Positions 43,116 to 56,411 of a DNA stretch of 64,000 nucleotides are shown here, piece after piece. The notes below the pieces were generated by a model, which had not been told where the DNA came from, did no database searches, and saw only the letters and a list, made by a program, of their open reading frames with translations. The stretch is from the NCBI GenBank assembly GCA_036571765.1, contig BROE01000016.1, positions 17,626,121 to 17,690,120 on the forward strand, in the 5' to 3' direction. Numbering within the stretch: the stretch's first letter is position 1; each line of letters opens with the position of its first letter. Source of the stretch: Plecoglossus altivelis (taxonomy: Eukaryota; Chordata; Actinopteri; Osmeriformes; Plecoglossidae). The position numbers were made by a program, and so were the translations under genes.

Positions 43116-44967
43116 GAAAGGTGAGCGAACTCAAAGTAAACCAAAAGTGGAAAAGAAAGACAGAGTGTCTGGACACGTCTATGTGTGAATGTGTTCCAGG
43201 GCATCGAAATCAATATCCTGCTTGATGTGAGTGCTGGTGCTTGACACTAAACATCAGTAGTCCCAAGGGCCTAATCTTAACTCCATCTAACAGAGTGAGA
43301 AATCGCCACACTTTCTGTGAGTTACGTCTTTGTGCCCAACATCAATGCCTGAACCCTTTTATGTTCTTGTAGCTGAGTGGAAATAAATCCTGCATTAATG
43401 TTGCAACGCCTGTTAGAAGGATTTCCGAGCAGAGTCAAGAAAGTTTATGAAAGTTCTTTGACTGTTTTCAATAAATTAATCCGTGAGCTGCAGACAAGGA
43501 ACACTGGCCAATAGTAATTTATTACCACCTATTAAGGCAAAAAAGTTTCAGAACCAAATTTAAGTTGCAACCGAATGCGAAGTTTTGTGCCCAAAAGAAA
43601 GTCGGTTTCAGATTTCAAAACATTGCTGGCGTCATCTTCTGGATGTGTTCATGGACTCATAACTCATCCAGCAGTAACTGCAGACACCAGACATTATCCT
43701 TTCATGTCTTTACTCACACCAGATGAAGGACTGAATAGAGAAAGGTGAATAACACATTCAACCATGCTGTCACAATTGCGAAGCAACATGTCAGGCCAAA
43801 CTTACAAATTCAGACTGCTTTACCGAAGTTGAAATAAAGGTCTAATCTTGGTTTTGGTGTAAATGTTTACAGGTGTTTGTAATACCATCACATCCCAATA
43901 CAGAGGGGAAAGTCGTATTTAACTAGTTCACATCTGTCGTAGCCAATTGATGCCAGGTTTGACGCAGTGGCAACCGCAATAGACCCGAAGAATACCAGAG
44001 TTCTCCCCCAAACAAACATCCTACGTCGTCATGACTTACCATCAAAAATCTGTGAGGTTGATGGGAGGGTAGTTTGATGGATTCCAACCCCCTTCAATCT
44101 GCCTTGGTCTGTGAGCAAACACATTCAAGTTCACTTGACAGAGAGGAAAAGAGACAGTTTGTTTGACTCCAGCTGGATTTAAACTGGACTTCTGTTGTGA
44201 TGAAGAAATGCAGAGTGAAGATCAGAATGACACTAGACTGCCCTTTGTCTGTAATATCCCTGTAATCATCTAAGATGGTTTGACTATAAGATCCGTCACT
44301 GGTTTCTTTTAGACTGATTTCATTGCGATTACCAAACATTGACGGGATTCAATAAATTAGATTAGATTAGCCCAACTTTGTCTGATAAAAGCAGGTTTTC
44401 ATGACATCGTGTAAATCACTGTCTGTTTAAGATGAGGATTTCAAAGTTGTCGTTTGTAAATTTTCAATTAAACGTTTAATCTGTTTCAGGCCACTCTTCG
44501 CCATACTTCGCTAACTGCTTCGAGCAGTCTTCTTCTCCTGGGTCGAGACCAGCTCAACCCCAGTCTAGCTCCAGCTGTTACAGGCTGTCCAGCAACTTTG
44601 TGGCATCGGAGGCTAACATCTGGTGAAGAATGGTATTTGGGTGGCCTGCCCACATGATAGACCCACAAGACGTCTTGTTGTGCATGAAGCCTTAAGGTTT
44701 TTTTTAACCCCTAACCACTGACCAAAATTGACATGTTAAAGAAATACTCTATTACAGTATCACCACGGAAACAAGACATAAATCTTACACTTTCCTTAGA
44801 AATTTAGATTTTAGACAGGAATGTTGAGGTTGAATTTCAAGGTAAATATAAAACGTTCAAGGTAAATATAATCCAGGCTGATGATACGTTTCCAAATGAT
44901 GCGGAAGATTTTTGTGTGAAACCAATACAACGTAACACCTAGATAAACACATTTTCAAAGTACTCAT

Positions 44968-45088
44968 TTCTAACGGTACTTCTTTCTAACAGTAACAATA
45001 TTTGACAGTACTAATTTCTAACAGTACTAATATCTGACAGTACTAATTTCTAACATTACTAATATCTAACAGTACTAATATCTGACAT
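44968..45088. repeat. 17-bp tandem repeat, about 7 copies
   Basis: Unit AACAGTACTAATTTCT with variants GACAGTACTAATATCT. Confidence 0.88.
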
Positions 45089-48000
45089 GATGTGTACAAT
45101 TTCACATAATCCTTTATTCTGTGTGAAAGCTAATCGTGTTTACAAGGGTTAGGCACAACTAGAGAAAGGCGGAGATGCTCTCCTTGCAGAACGGCAAGAA
45201 AGAAAAATCCTATTAGCATCACAAAACGAAAATATCAACACAATAGAATGTCACTCAACATCTTGAATGTCTGATGCTTATAAACCATTTAAAACGCTGA
45301 GAAGCAATGGATAACTTGTCCCGCTAATCAATGGGCGAGGCGCAGGCAGAACGGGATGAATTGAAGTACGCTTTGCCTCAAGGCGAGGATAACCACGTGT
45401 TAGAGACCACACATGTTTCAGTAGTATCCTTCTCACCCATAAAGACGAGAAACTAACGAAAGAAGTTGTCAGCATATTAAAGTTCCCCCCCATTTTAATT
45501 TTTTTTTTTTTTTTTGCAGTCACAAGTAATATTTGTATGTTCAAGGCGTTGTGCTTTTTTGAATGAACAATTAAAGACAAATTTGAATGAAATTCACAGG
45601 TGTTTCTGTGCTTTAGGTAACTACAATATGAGGCTGCACTTCAAGCCCGTTTGTTTTTTTCATTTGAATTGAAGATCTCCTTTGAGGCCATTTCCCACCC
45701 CAAGAATTTCAAACAGGCCTTGTTGTAGAAAAATGTTTTCTAAAGCGGTACTTTGTTCACAATAAATCTTTGCAAAGTTATTCGGTATTGTTTTTTATTT
45801 TGATGAAGCATTACATATATTAAGTTAATGTACATGGTTTAGTTAAAAATATTACTGACATGACCTTTCTTTAAAGACGTCTCAAGTGAAAACTGTCTTA
45901 ACTTACCCCATCCTCCCCTACTGAGGAAACATTTCGTCCGTGATGATTGACTCGAGTTATACAGAGTTAAATGCCAAACGGAAAAAAACTATCAAAATCC
46001 TCTTAAATGTATGTATGCGTCTGTCCTATGTACCACTATCTCTGATCAATGAACTAGAGTGTAATCTTAACTGCGTAGTTGGAGAAAGCATTTTTGGCAG
46101 ATTTGAGTCAGATTCCAGTCTCTAACCAGTTCCCATAACCGCCAGCTTCCATCGCCAGAAAGGCTGCAATCACACAAGCAGCTGCCATGAGCGCATAGCA
46201 AGGCTACGGTTTATTTAGCACATTGTTGGACGGCTTCGCTGAAGAACTGTCCAGCAGATATGCGGATCTGACACCTACTGACCCGACTATGGCTTTCTCC
46301 TTTCCAATAACTTCTCATCTGACAGCAACCGCCACAAAGTTGAGAGATCTCACAATTAAACAGTTTGAGGCGTGTACTGAAAGAATTGCCTCATACCTGC
46401 CTTGTCGCGTGATTTATAAGAAATAAAAAAAACAGTAGTTGCAGATAGTGTCAGACTGGCTGTCGGGAGATTTCATGAAAAGCAAGTCAAAGTAACGACC
46501 ACGATATAATGCGCACACAAAAAAAACGATTGTAGGCCGGTCGGCGTATCCGGAGCCGGGCCGCTTTTCAACCCTGGTCAAACCCTGATTGTAGAGTTTT
46601 CTAACGGACTAATGTCTGAGGAAACTCCAACTCATAACTCCCTCTGGTGTTCGATCATATGTATTACACCCTGTAATCTCTAATAACTGTAAGCATTCCA
46701 ATAAAAGACACAAGACTTAATTTTCAGTAAATTTTACTTTTTTTTGTAACATGAATCCTACATCTTATTTGGAGAGCATTTAATGATGTTTTTATCTGTG
46801 GAACCTGAGATTAGAAAAAACTCCATTTTGGGAGCGTTTTGTTTGTGACTTGTGACCTTTCACTCTCTATGCAACAAAAAGAATAATACATTTAAAAAAA
46901 TTACTGACAGAAAGAAAAAAAAAAGACTTAAAGAACCCATATGGATCCGGGTGAGTAGGGACAGTGTAGTTCAGACTGAGTCTGTCTGAAGGCTCAGTCT
47001 GTCTGTCTCTCCCCTGCTGAAGGAACACAGTAACAGTTTCTCATTCAGCAATGGACCAATCAATGAGTGTTGTGGCGACTGGCGGCCATGTTGGGGACAA
47101 GCTAAACAGACTGATTTAGGGAGGAGAGAAAAAAAAACTAGTGAAAAAGTAGTACACATTCTAAATAAGACTGAACAGAAATACAAACAGACTCCTCAAA
47201 CGTATATGTGCAACAGTGATTCAAGGCACAATAGCACACAGTGTGACACGCTTATCTTGAAATGCCTTCCACCTCTGGAGATTTCAGCAGGCATGTGGTA
47301 GTATTGGACATGCTAGCTCGCTAATCCAGACACCAGGAGCTAGCCAGCATGAACACAGGAGACCAGATGAATGTGTTTTGTAATGACCACCCTGACCAAC
47401 AGTAAACTCCCAGCTATGCATCTAGGGGTGACGTTTAAGGCTTAATAATTGTTAAATCACATATCGAGTAAGTCGACTAACAAACGTGTTGCGTGGCTAG
47501 GTGCCTCTAGACGCGTCAAAATGCGTATTTAAACGGTGGTCTTCTTAAGAGCTTGATCTTAACGTCGCTAACCTGGTAGCCACAGTCGCACTCAAAACAC
47601 AGCATGAATCCATTAGAAGCTTTTCTGGAGACAGAGTGCAGTTACACTGTCACTGTAAATAACTGTCTTTGAAGTTACTATGACAACAGCGATAGTTTGA
47701 TAAACACCGTATCGCCTGTCGATACGATGCCTCAAACTACAAAACCATCAAATTAAAGATAATGGGAACAAAGGATAATTGGAAATGATAATATTTGACT
47801 ATACTAAAATGAGAGTAATATATGTATATATATATTAAAAAATGAAAAAAGTTTTTGGTTTTGTACAGCAGACGGTTAGTGAACTTGGTTGCCTTTTGAA
47901 ACTAAAACAACAGGCAGTTTGTCTTAACAACGACGGTTGTAGCTAGCGACCTGCGAAGCTTATCTCTTGATCTAACTAGGATTAACACCTAGCAGTAGTC

Positions 48001-48483
48001 AGTCAAAGCACTCATTTCAATCCTTGTCTCATGTTGTTCATTAAAATATTCTTGATTTATTTGTCCTTTTTTCCATCTGTAGTTTTATCGTTCCTCCTCC
48101 CCAGGGGCAGATTACATGAGCAACTGGCCTGAGAGGTTCAACTGGGACCATTACTGCTTGTTACATCATTTATACTTTTTACTTTGTACTTTACTGTTTT
48201 ATAAACCCTGCTTGGGAATCAATACAAACCAAAAAGGGCAACTCCAGTCACTGCATGACCCCTGTCCTGGCCTGTCTCCACACCCATCTACGACCCTGCA
48301 ACAACTTCATACTGCAACTGCACTTCAAGCAAACAGTTTCAACCAAGAGCTCACTTCAAACTGAGAGGTAGGTGGGGGTGTGAGGGCAGGGCGCTCATAG
48401 GAGAACAAAGATAACAGACTCAAGGATTAAGGTTAGCTGTATATAGTGGCTGTTATAGTCTGGGTTCTTTCTATAAAGATGAG

Positions 48484-48486
<3 letters not shown>

Positions 48487-48518
<32 letters not shown>

Positions 48519-48521
48519 TGT
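48487..48521. repeat. TG microsatellite
   Basis: (TG)n of about 17 units, downstream of the MEMO1 stop codon on the minus strand, followed by a GGGGCGGGGTCAGGGACAGG tandem pair at about 48600-48655. Confidence 0.9.
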
Positions 48522-48688
48522 CAGACAGGGCGTGGTTAAGGGGAAGTGTCCAGGGCAGGTTATGGCGATAGAAGGTTGTGGGTGGAGCAATGGGCGGGGT
48601 TGGGGGCGGGGTCAGGGACAGGGGCGTGGTTGGGGGCGGGGTCAGGGACAGGGTGTTAGAAGCTACGTTGTTTCTCAGTCAGTTGACC

Positions 48689-50104
48689 TCAATGGACGAT
48701 GAGCGCTCCAGCGGCGTAGCTCACAGAGCTGTCCTGCCAAGTTCGACACTCGCTCGACTGGGCATAGTTCAGGAAAGAGAAGTTCATTTCTGAACCAGTC
48801 TTCCTCAGCTCCGTCACAGCCTGCGGAGGAGAGAAACCCAGAGCGGGCCCGTGAACGCCTGCCTTCCACCAGCTCAGAAACACGGCGGCCATTTTGCCAT
48901 TGTGACGTTGTACGTACGTTTAGCAGCACTCCGATGGGGTGGCGGCCACAGATGGTGTTGTGGTATTTCTTCAAGTAGTTGGTGAAGGACGTCGGGTCCA
49001 GTTGTTCTATGATGCCCATCCCCTGTGAAGACAAACACACACACGAACACACCATGACACACACGCACACAACATGACACACGCACACAAACACACACAA
49101 CATGACACACACACACACACAACAACATGACACACACACACACAACAACATGACACACACACACAACAACATGACACACACACACACGCACAATACCAGG
49201 GGGGAAGTCATTTTGTGGAGACAGTAGAGATGCCCTCACTTTCAAAGTGTCCCCTGACAGAAAACATAACATCTCCGAAGTAAAACAAAGATTAGAGTTT
49301 AAGAGGTATATAATCTTGTTTCAAGGGGCTGAAGAAATGCAAAAATACATGTAATCACACAAAGATTAAACCCTGTTCTAAAAACCACTCAAACTAAATA
49401 CATCTTTCTTCATATGAATATATATGTGATGATAACCTGTGAGAGTCTGAGAAACCCGTCACCTCAGCTGCAGGCACCTGCACACAGACCACACTCAGAG
49501 CACAGCTCACCATCTTATCCAGGTGTTCGATGGATCTATAGATCTCTCCTTGAGCTTCGTCATAATAGGTGTAACGGAATCGCTGACCTGCATGGAGAAC
49601 AGACATCTGTGAATAAGCTTGGATGTTAAACATCAGTAAACTGAGTCCGTTTGGATAGTGAAGAGGAATCCATTCTAGTCTGTGTTATAGTCTATTTGCA
49701 CATCCTATGGGTTAACAAAAACACCAGCTAACTAGTACAAATCTTAAAATGTCTCAAATGAAACAGATAGTTTCTGTAGACTGAACTCTAGAAATGGGGG
49801 ACCTCTCTCCACCTCTTTTCTCTCTTTTCCTCCCCTCTCTCTCCTTTCCTCCTCCCCTCCCTCCTTTACATCGCCCCCCCTCCTTTCCTGCCCTCCTCTC
49901 TCTCCTTTCCTGCCCTCCTCTCTCTCCTTTGCCCCCTCTCCTTTCCTCCCCTCTCTCTCCTTTCCTCCCCTCTCTTTCTCCTTTCCTCCACCTCTCTCTT
50001 CTTCCTCCCTTCATCTTTCCCTCTCTCTCCCCCCCTCTCTTTCCTTCCACCCTCCATCTCTCCCTCTCTCTCCTTCCTCCCTCCATCTCTCCCTCTCTCT
50101 CATT

Positions 50105-50140
<36 letters not shown>

Positions 50141-53100
50141 TCTCCCTCTCTCTCCCGCTCTCTCCACCCTCCCTCCATCTCTCCCTCTCTTTTCTTCCTT
50201 CCTCCATCTCTCTCTCTCCCCCTCTCTCTCCTCTCTCCGTCTCCCTCTCTCCGTCTCCCTCTCTCCGTCTCCCTCTCTCTCCCCCTCTCCAGGTACCCAC
50301 CCCAGTGGCAGAAGTCAGACGAGATGATGAAGAGGTTGGTGGGATCAGCCAGGTACTTGCTCAGTAATTTTCCATACTCCTGTTCCTTGGATTCGCTCAG
50401 CGCTCCCACCAGCACCGGCACGATGGTCAACTCATCCTTATGGCTGTGGTAAGAGAGACACAGGGAGCAGGAATCAAGCAGAGCCACACACCCCCACCCC
50501 TCCACCCCTCCACCCCTCCATCCCTCCACCCATCCATCCCTCCACCCAGGGGAGCTCCCTCGCCCAGCAGTCAAAACACATCCAGTTTAGGAGGAGTGGA
50601 AAAAAAAAGACAGTTTGTCAGCGGTAGTGGCCGCTTCATTAATCACAGGGATTCTGAAACTACAGGGAGAAGGAATAAGGAGAGCGGCCACAGTATAAAC
50701 AGATGTGTGGTGGTGACGGCTGCGGTGGAGAGGGATGAAGACAAACAGAGGAGAGCTGTGGATTCCAACAGACACCATCACTGTCTGGGTTTCTCACTGT
50801 CTAGATCTCCTATGGCTGACGCCCAGGTTACCCACCACACAGATGGATAAACCACACACACACACACACACACACACACGTTACAAAATCAAACCAGACT
50901 CTAATCATGTGATGTTGGGGGGGTGAGTGAATAGCGGATCTCACCTCTCCATGGCTTTAGCAGTGTAAGGCAAATGCATCTCAATGCTGTGCTCGTCTTC
51001 GTCAGTCTGCAGGCTCATGCGTTCGAACATCCCCGTTTTCCACAGATCAGCATAAACTGCCGAAACAGAGGAGACAGCCGGCTTGAAAATACACACCCAG
51101 CCTCTACAGAGTCAGCACCGCAGACAGAGCCATAATGGAGGATGGGACTCCAATAGTGCTTGGATTACTGCAGACAGAACCATAATGGAGGATGGGACTC
51201 CAATAGTGCTTGGACTACTGCAGACAGAGCCATAATGGAGGATGGGACTCCAATAGTGCTTTGATTACTGCAGATAGAACCATAATGGAGGATGGGACTC
51301 CAACAGTGCTTGGATTACTGCAGACAGAACCATAATGGAGGATGGGATTCCAATAGTGCTTGGACTACTGCAGACAGAACCATAATGGAGGATGGGCCTC
51401 CAATAATGCTTTGATTACTGCAGATAGAACCATAATGGAGGATGGGATTCCAATAGTGCTTGGATTACTGCAGACAGAACCATAATGGAGGATGGGATTC
51501 CAATAGTGCTTGGCAGCACCCAGGCCCGTCTTTGTCCATCGCTTTAGTTCTGTTGTCAGGGAGACGTTTGGTTCCAGTAGAATATTTCCAGCTGTAGTGA
51601 CTACTGCACAGCGGGGGGAGAATACTGACCAACAAGCCCACTGCTGACTCAGAGGACAGTAACACTGACAACCAGGAGCCAGAGGTCATGTTGATGAAGC
51701 AGACACACTTCTGTAAACCCCACCCCTAGCGCTTTAGAAATGTGGGATCCTCTGAGACAAACATGCATTTCTGATCCAAAAAGGAAGGTGGCGCACCCTT
51801 CTGGTCGATCCTGAGGTCGTACAGGGGAGTTCTGTATACCTCCGCGGGGGACAGGGCACAGCGGGACAGGGGGACGTGGTGGGACGGGCCCAGGATGAAC
51901 ACTCTGCGCCTGGAAGAGCAACAACACAGTGAGAACACAGCACTTCAGCACAGTGAGAACACAGCACCTTAGCGGAGTGAGAACACAGCACCTCAGCACA
52001 CTTGCTGCCTGCACGATAGCACACTAGCATCTACGTAGGAGTCTAAACCAACCGCTCACATTCAGGCAAAAATATTTAAGATGTAGTGAAAGGTAGATAA
52101 ATCATACATGTAAGATAAATGGAGAGGGGGGAAAAACGACATGTAGACATTCCAAGTAGTCTGTTTCTGTTAACAATGTGTTGCATGATTGACACATTTA
52201 ATAAGGTGCGGGTAACGAGAGCGGGTCAAATGACTCACGTAACAGAAGGGTCGACTTGCTTGTAGGCGTGTGCTGCACAGGCTCCGCAGTAGGTATACCC
52301 AGCATGCCTGAAGACAAAGATGTGACAGGGAATTCAATTTACACAACGCAAGCCTAGGTTAGCAACCGGATCAAGGTTTACCCCCTCGCTGTGCTGTGCA
52401 GTGCTGTGCTGTGCTTACGGAGCTATGATGGCCCTAGCAGGTCTGATGGTCGGCTGTGCTTGAGATAACCAACCCTCTAGTTGTGCATTTAGCTGGGAAC
52501 CTGGACACAAAAATAAACACACGTATACACGGTTCAACAATATAAATTGACACAACAACCAGAAACAATACAATATTGAATTGAAAGACAATGTTGTTAT
52601 TATACTGTATACCATCAGTCCACTCGTTTTAACAGATTGATGTAAGCTTTGCCTAATACTTTACATATTTTTCGCATTTCAATCTTATATTTGCGCTACT
52701 CCTGTTAGTAGACTCATTTCCTGAGTGGTGTACCAAAGAGCAGACATGACTCACAATAGCTGATTTCATTCATAAAAAGAAACAGGTGGAGGTTTGTATG
52801 CTGTTCCCATAAGTACACAGTCATCTGCAGAGCACTTATATAAAGATGAATTGGATAGACTTCTACAGGAGAAACCTTCCTACCAGAGGGAAATGCTCAC
52901 GTTGTTCTGACTAGCCTGAGGGGACAAGCAAGGAATTCCATTTGAGTCCTTTTAGTGAAGTGAAGTGACGTATTGTCAAGTATGGTTACCCATACTCAAA
53001 ATTTTACCTCTGCATTTAACCCATCCAAGTGCACACACAGTAGTGAGTAGTGGGTAACCGCACACACACAGTGAACATACACCCGGAGCAGTGGGCAGCT

Positions 53101-55193
53101 ATTGCTCCAGCGCCCGGGGAGCAATTGGGGGTTCGGTGCCTTGCTCAAGGGCACCTCAGTCATGGTATCGAAGGCAGAGAGAGCGCTGTTTATTCACAAT
53201 CCCCACCTTCAATTCCTGCCGGTGCGAGAATCGAACCAGCAACTTGAGGGTTACAAGCCCAACTCCCTAACCATTAGGCCACAACTTCCCCACAGGCATC
53301 GTGACAGAAGGCTTCACTGATGCTCTCACTGGCCCTTGAGAGACACTGTAGTGGTGGTCAGCTGCCCTCTAAGTTAGCTGTGTCATCTGGTCCTTGACTA
53401 GCTGAAGTCTTGCCTGTTTGACGCTGAAGGGGAACCCAGTCTTCCTCTGACTCTTAACAAGCAGGCGGTCTACATCCATGCCAGTGTGGATCAGTCTCTA
53501 TGAACAGCATAAACAGACGACTGAGGAATGATCACCTCATGACCTCCCTGACCCATCCGGACAAGGTTTCTCACCAACTACATGACTCAGGAATTTATGT
53601 TAGCAAATTTAGCCGATTACGTTCATCCTTCTTTTGTATCCCCATACGTCGTGGTTTGGCTGCTTGTAAAACAGCTAAGTGAAGTGAAGTGAAGTATTGT
53701 CAAGTAACGCTATCTTTGCACTTTTTGTGATTGATAAAGTTAAACATTTACTTCGTGTTATTCAACCAATCCCAGACCGTCTGCACACTGTTGATCTGAA
53801 TCCGCACAAAAAGATTTATACGATATCCTCCACAAACACTTTATTACTAGATTATTGTGACACAAATTGGGTATGGTTTTGCATCCAATCAGCATGACAA
53901 AGACTATCATGTTAATAGAAACATTGTCATTTTGTAGCGCACCCTACAATCCCCAGCGCGCACACCAACTAATCAGGACGGAGAGTCGCGCTGGTCAGAG
54001 TTCAATTCAAATCTTACAGTAATATGAAACACTACACGGATGTGACGTGCTGAATGACGGTCTTAAATGGCTAAACTGGCAAGCTCTCTTCTCTACATAG
54101 AGAAAGCCCGTTAGTTGGAGGGGGGGAGGGGAGGCAGTGCAACATGAACAGTCAGTTTACGGCTCTACCAGGTCCTTTGTTCCGTGGTTAGGGGGATCAA
54201 AGCAAACGTTTCAACAGAGAGTCAACAATCTGCCCAACCTCTGTCAGACGAACACCAGTAAACTGTAAATATGACCACACACTTGGGTACTCCTGTCCGT
54301 TTATAACAAGATACAAACCTAGTAGATGTTGCACCAACTAAGAGGTAGAACAACATTACAGCAGGGGGTTTGTAGCTGTAGCCGTAGTGATTAATGCCCC
54401 CTCACCGAACGTCCGATAATAGTGCTAAATTGGCTTATAAACACATGCAGTGAATCTGAGATGTTTGTTTCAGCAAGATCGTTTTAATGCAACATTTAGT
54501 AGCCAAGTGCCGCCTGCTAACGACTGACTGTCCTGGAATGGTCATATTTTCCATGGACCAGGAACGTCCATATTTGTACAGAATGTTTTCTGTAGATTTA
54601 TAGTCAAGTGAAGAATTTTAAGTAATGACATTCATGCAGAAATAAATGCAAGAAATGCAGGACGGAAAATATGTAGGGGCCACGATTTTTGTATTTTCTT
54701 TGCATGTTAAATCTAGCATAAAAACAGTCAAGAAAGGTTTGTATGTAGAGTACAGTCAGTAGCTATCTAACCAAGTATGATAACAGCAAGCCGTTTCGGC
54801 AGAACAGTCTCCTGATTGTCCGGACATTTGTCTTAAGTTGATTCATGGACCGAACATCGTCTTCGGGACCTCAAACAAAATCCAGTTTTCTGTTACTAAC
54901 AAGTTTAATGTAAAATCGACAGCTAGCAAGCCTAGCTAGCTTGTCAGCAAGCTAACGACTCATATCAACTGCATATTCCGATGACGGAACGGCATCACTG
55001 GCCTAGGCGTGTATAATTAGTCAGCTATCTTAAATACACCCCAATTCAGCGAGCCAGAGTTTGATACAAGCACATTAACGAGTCCATCTCCCCCAGTTTG
55101 AGCTACTACTGGCTTGCTAGTCACACTGGTACCTGAAGCGGTGTACCAGCTTCCGGCGTGACTTGCTTCTCTGCACACCACACGGTTCGACAT
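48689..55193 (-). CDS. MEMO1: MEMO1, mediator of ErbB2-driven cell motility, complete
   Basis: Nine exons on the minus strand: 55193-55133, 52500-52419, 52307-52239, 51909-51797, 51056-50945, 50443-50301, 49587-49511, 49022-48918 and 48820-48689. They sum to 894 bases, exactly 297 residues plus stop as in human. All introns are GT-AG and all phases agree. The protein starts MSNRVVCREASHAGSWYT and ends SSVSYAAGALIVH. The metal-site ligands of the family are present: His49 in APHAGY, His in GPSHHV and Cys in HNTICGRHP. The fold is related to class III extradiol dioxygenases. Known roles are coupling ErbB2 signalling to microtubules and binding copper or iron. Introns carry a 50-bp tandem repeat (intron 4), a CT-rich block (intron 6), a CA array (intron 7) and a SINE (intron 1). 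It is divergent from SPAST. A possible poly(A) signal, TTTATT, lies at 48056-48061. Confidence 0.96.
49030..49195. repeat. CA microsatellite with CATGACACAC units in MEMO1 intron 7
   Basis: Repeats of ACACACAACAACATGACACA. Confidence 0.92.
49800..50291. repeat. CT-rich tract in MEMO1 intron 6
   Basis: About 490 bp of CTCTCTCC and CCTCCCTCC sequence. Its right end is only about 10 bases from the exon 6 donor at 50300, so the spliced RNA has a long GA tract at the very start of the intron. Confidence 0.94.
51121..51515. repeat. 50-bp tandem repeat, eight copies, in MEMO1 intron 4
   Basis: Landmark CATAATGGAGGATGGGA recurs at exactly 50-base steps (51131, 51181, 51231, 51281, 51331, 51381, 51431, 51481). 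Copies differ at a few positions such as GACTCC/GATTCC and GGATTACTG/GGACTACTG. Confidence 0.96.
52955..53291 (-). mobile_element. tRNA-derived SINE (V-SINE-like) in MEMO1 intron 1
   Basis: Read on the minus strand, the element starts near 53291 with a tRNA-like head: an A-box-like TGGCCTAATGGTTAG and a B-box-like GGTTCGATTC. A central segment with GGTGCCCTTGAGCAAGGCAC follows, then a tail ending TTGACAATACGTCACTTCAC. This is the layout of the V-SINE families of fish. A shorter relic of the tail (GTGAAGTATTGTCAAGTA) occurs at about 53688. Confidence 0.75.
53300..55130. other. MEMO1 intron 1, right part
   Basis: Unique sequence with a short relic of the SINE tail at about 53688 and a (GCTA)-like patch near 54930. 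No further exon recognised. Confidence 0.5.
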
Positions 55194-56411
55194 CTTAGTT
55201 CCCGAGCCGCCTATCTTGGTTAGCTGAAATCTTGTCGGGTAAAAAAAAGAGTAAAAACCTGTGAAAGTGTCGAAAAACAAATGGCTTCAGAACGCTAATG
55301 AAAACAGCGAAAGTCGAAGAACATAAAAAGGTGGCAGCTTAAGATAGCAAGCCAGCTAACTTTTAGAAATTCAGCTAGCCGGTATTTTATGTCCAGGTGT
55401 ATATCTTAACAGTAGCTAAAATAGCTGGTGGGATGAGGACGAAATTTAAATCTTTGAAATGTCAAATAAATTCGTTTGCTAGGCCCGTGACAGTGTCAGA
55501 TGAACAAAGCCCAGATCCAGTTTGTCTGTTGCCAGCAAAAATAGCACTGTGGGATAGTTAAACTGGATTTGACACAAGTCGGGTATTGGGTACGCATGTT
55601 TTATAGGCCGGCGCCCCCTAAATGCACACGGGACGAGAGGTTTATCAAGAGGTTGAGTAAATTAATATAGGTGGGTTGACGTCATCATCACATATGTTCT
55701 TGTTTCATATGTAAGAATGCTAAACAATTTGTTGATATGATTTTTCATACCATCTTTTCAGAACACAACTCATATTTAAAGCTCGATGTTTTGGTGTCAT
55801 TTTAGCGGCTTTTGGGTATATACAAATAACACCGCCCAGAAGATCCAAATCGTCGGTGGCCGAGATACAAAACTATCGTGTGGTCTGTGTTTTTGTAAAG
55901 AGAGAGCCTTATTGGTTGAAAAGCATGCCAGTGTATAACATCCATTCGTTTATTTCTGAAAGCAGGTAAGAGGTGTGGCTAAAGTAGTTCTAGAATTACG
56001 TAAGTCTATGTGGATAGGCTACTGAAGAAAATACTTGGAGGAGCGATTGGTTAGTATTATGTAGGCGTGGTTAGTTCCTATTGACGGAATAATATTAACG
56101 GGTCTCCCCACGGTGCTCGCGCTCCGCTCGACTATGACCAGGCTGTATGGCACGTGACATGTGCTTTCACACTTTCATCAAAACAGAAGATACTTCACGC
56201 ATGCGAAGTGTACGTTTCCCGTTGTGCAGTTGTATTTGTTATGATGGAGCACAATTTAATAAAATAAAACATCGTCCAGCTTTTGCACGAGTCGATTAGA
56301 GAGATTTATCGAAGAAATAAATTAAAAACTTCTTTCTGATTGGCCATCTAGCTAACTGTCTAAACTAGCAAGTGTCACACGAATGCGTTTGTTATTGATT
56401 TGTAGCTAGCT
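55194..56411. promoter_or_regulatory. MEMO1/SPAST divergent promoter region
   Basis: 1.2 kb separates the start codons of the divergent MEMO1 and SPAST genes. A CpG-richer patch, CTCGCGCTCCGCTCG, at about 56117 is followed by GGCACGTGAC at about 56148-56157, an E-box of the USF/TFEB type. The interval contains no recognisable DPY30 exon. Confidence 0.45.

Larger units (their letters stand above)
43120..48685. other. Gene-free interval between SRD5A2 and MEMO1
   Basis: About 5.5 kb without a recognisable coding exon on either strand. It includes a 17-bp repeat at 44968-45088, a T run at 45500-45520 and the probable 3' untranslated region of MEMO1 at its right end. The short open frames here have no domain. 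Confidence 0.55.

Noticed and set aside
44486..44668. Possible transposon-derived coding fragment
   Set aside because: Short, Arg-rich, and with no motif I can name; not enough to assign a family.
53100..53291. A functional tRNA gene suggested by the A-box and B-box motifs
   Set aside because: The head is degenerate and continues into a SINE body and tail, so it is a retroposon and not a tRNA gene.
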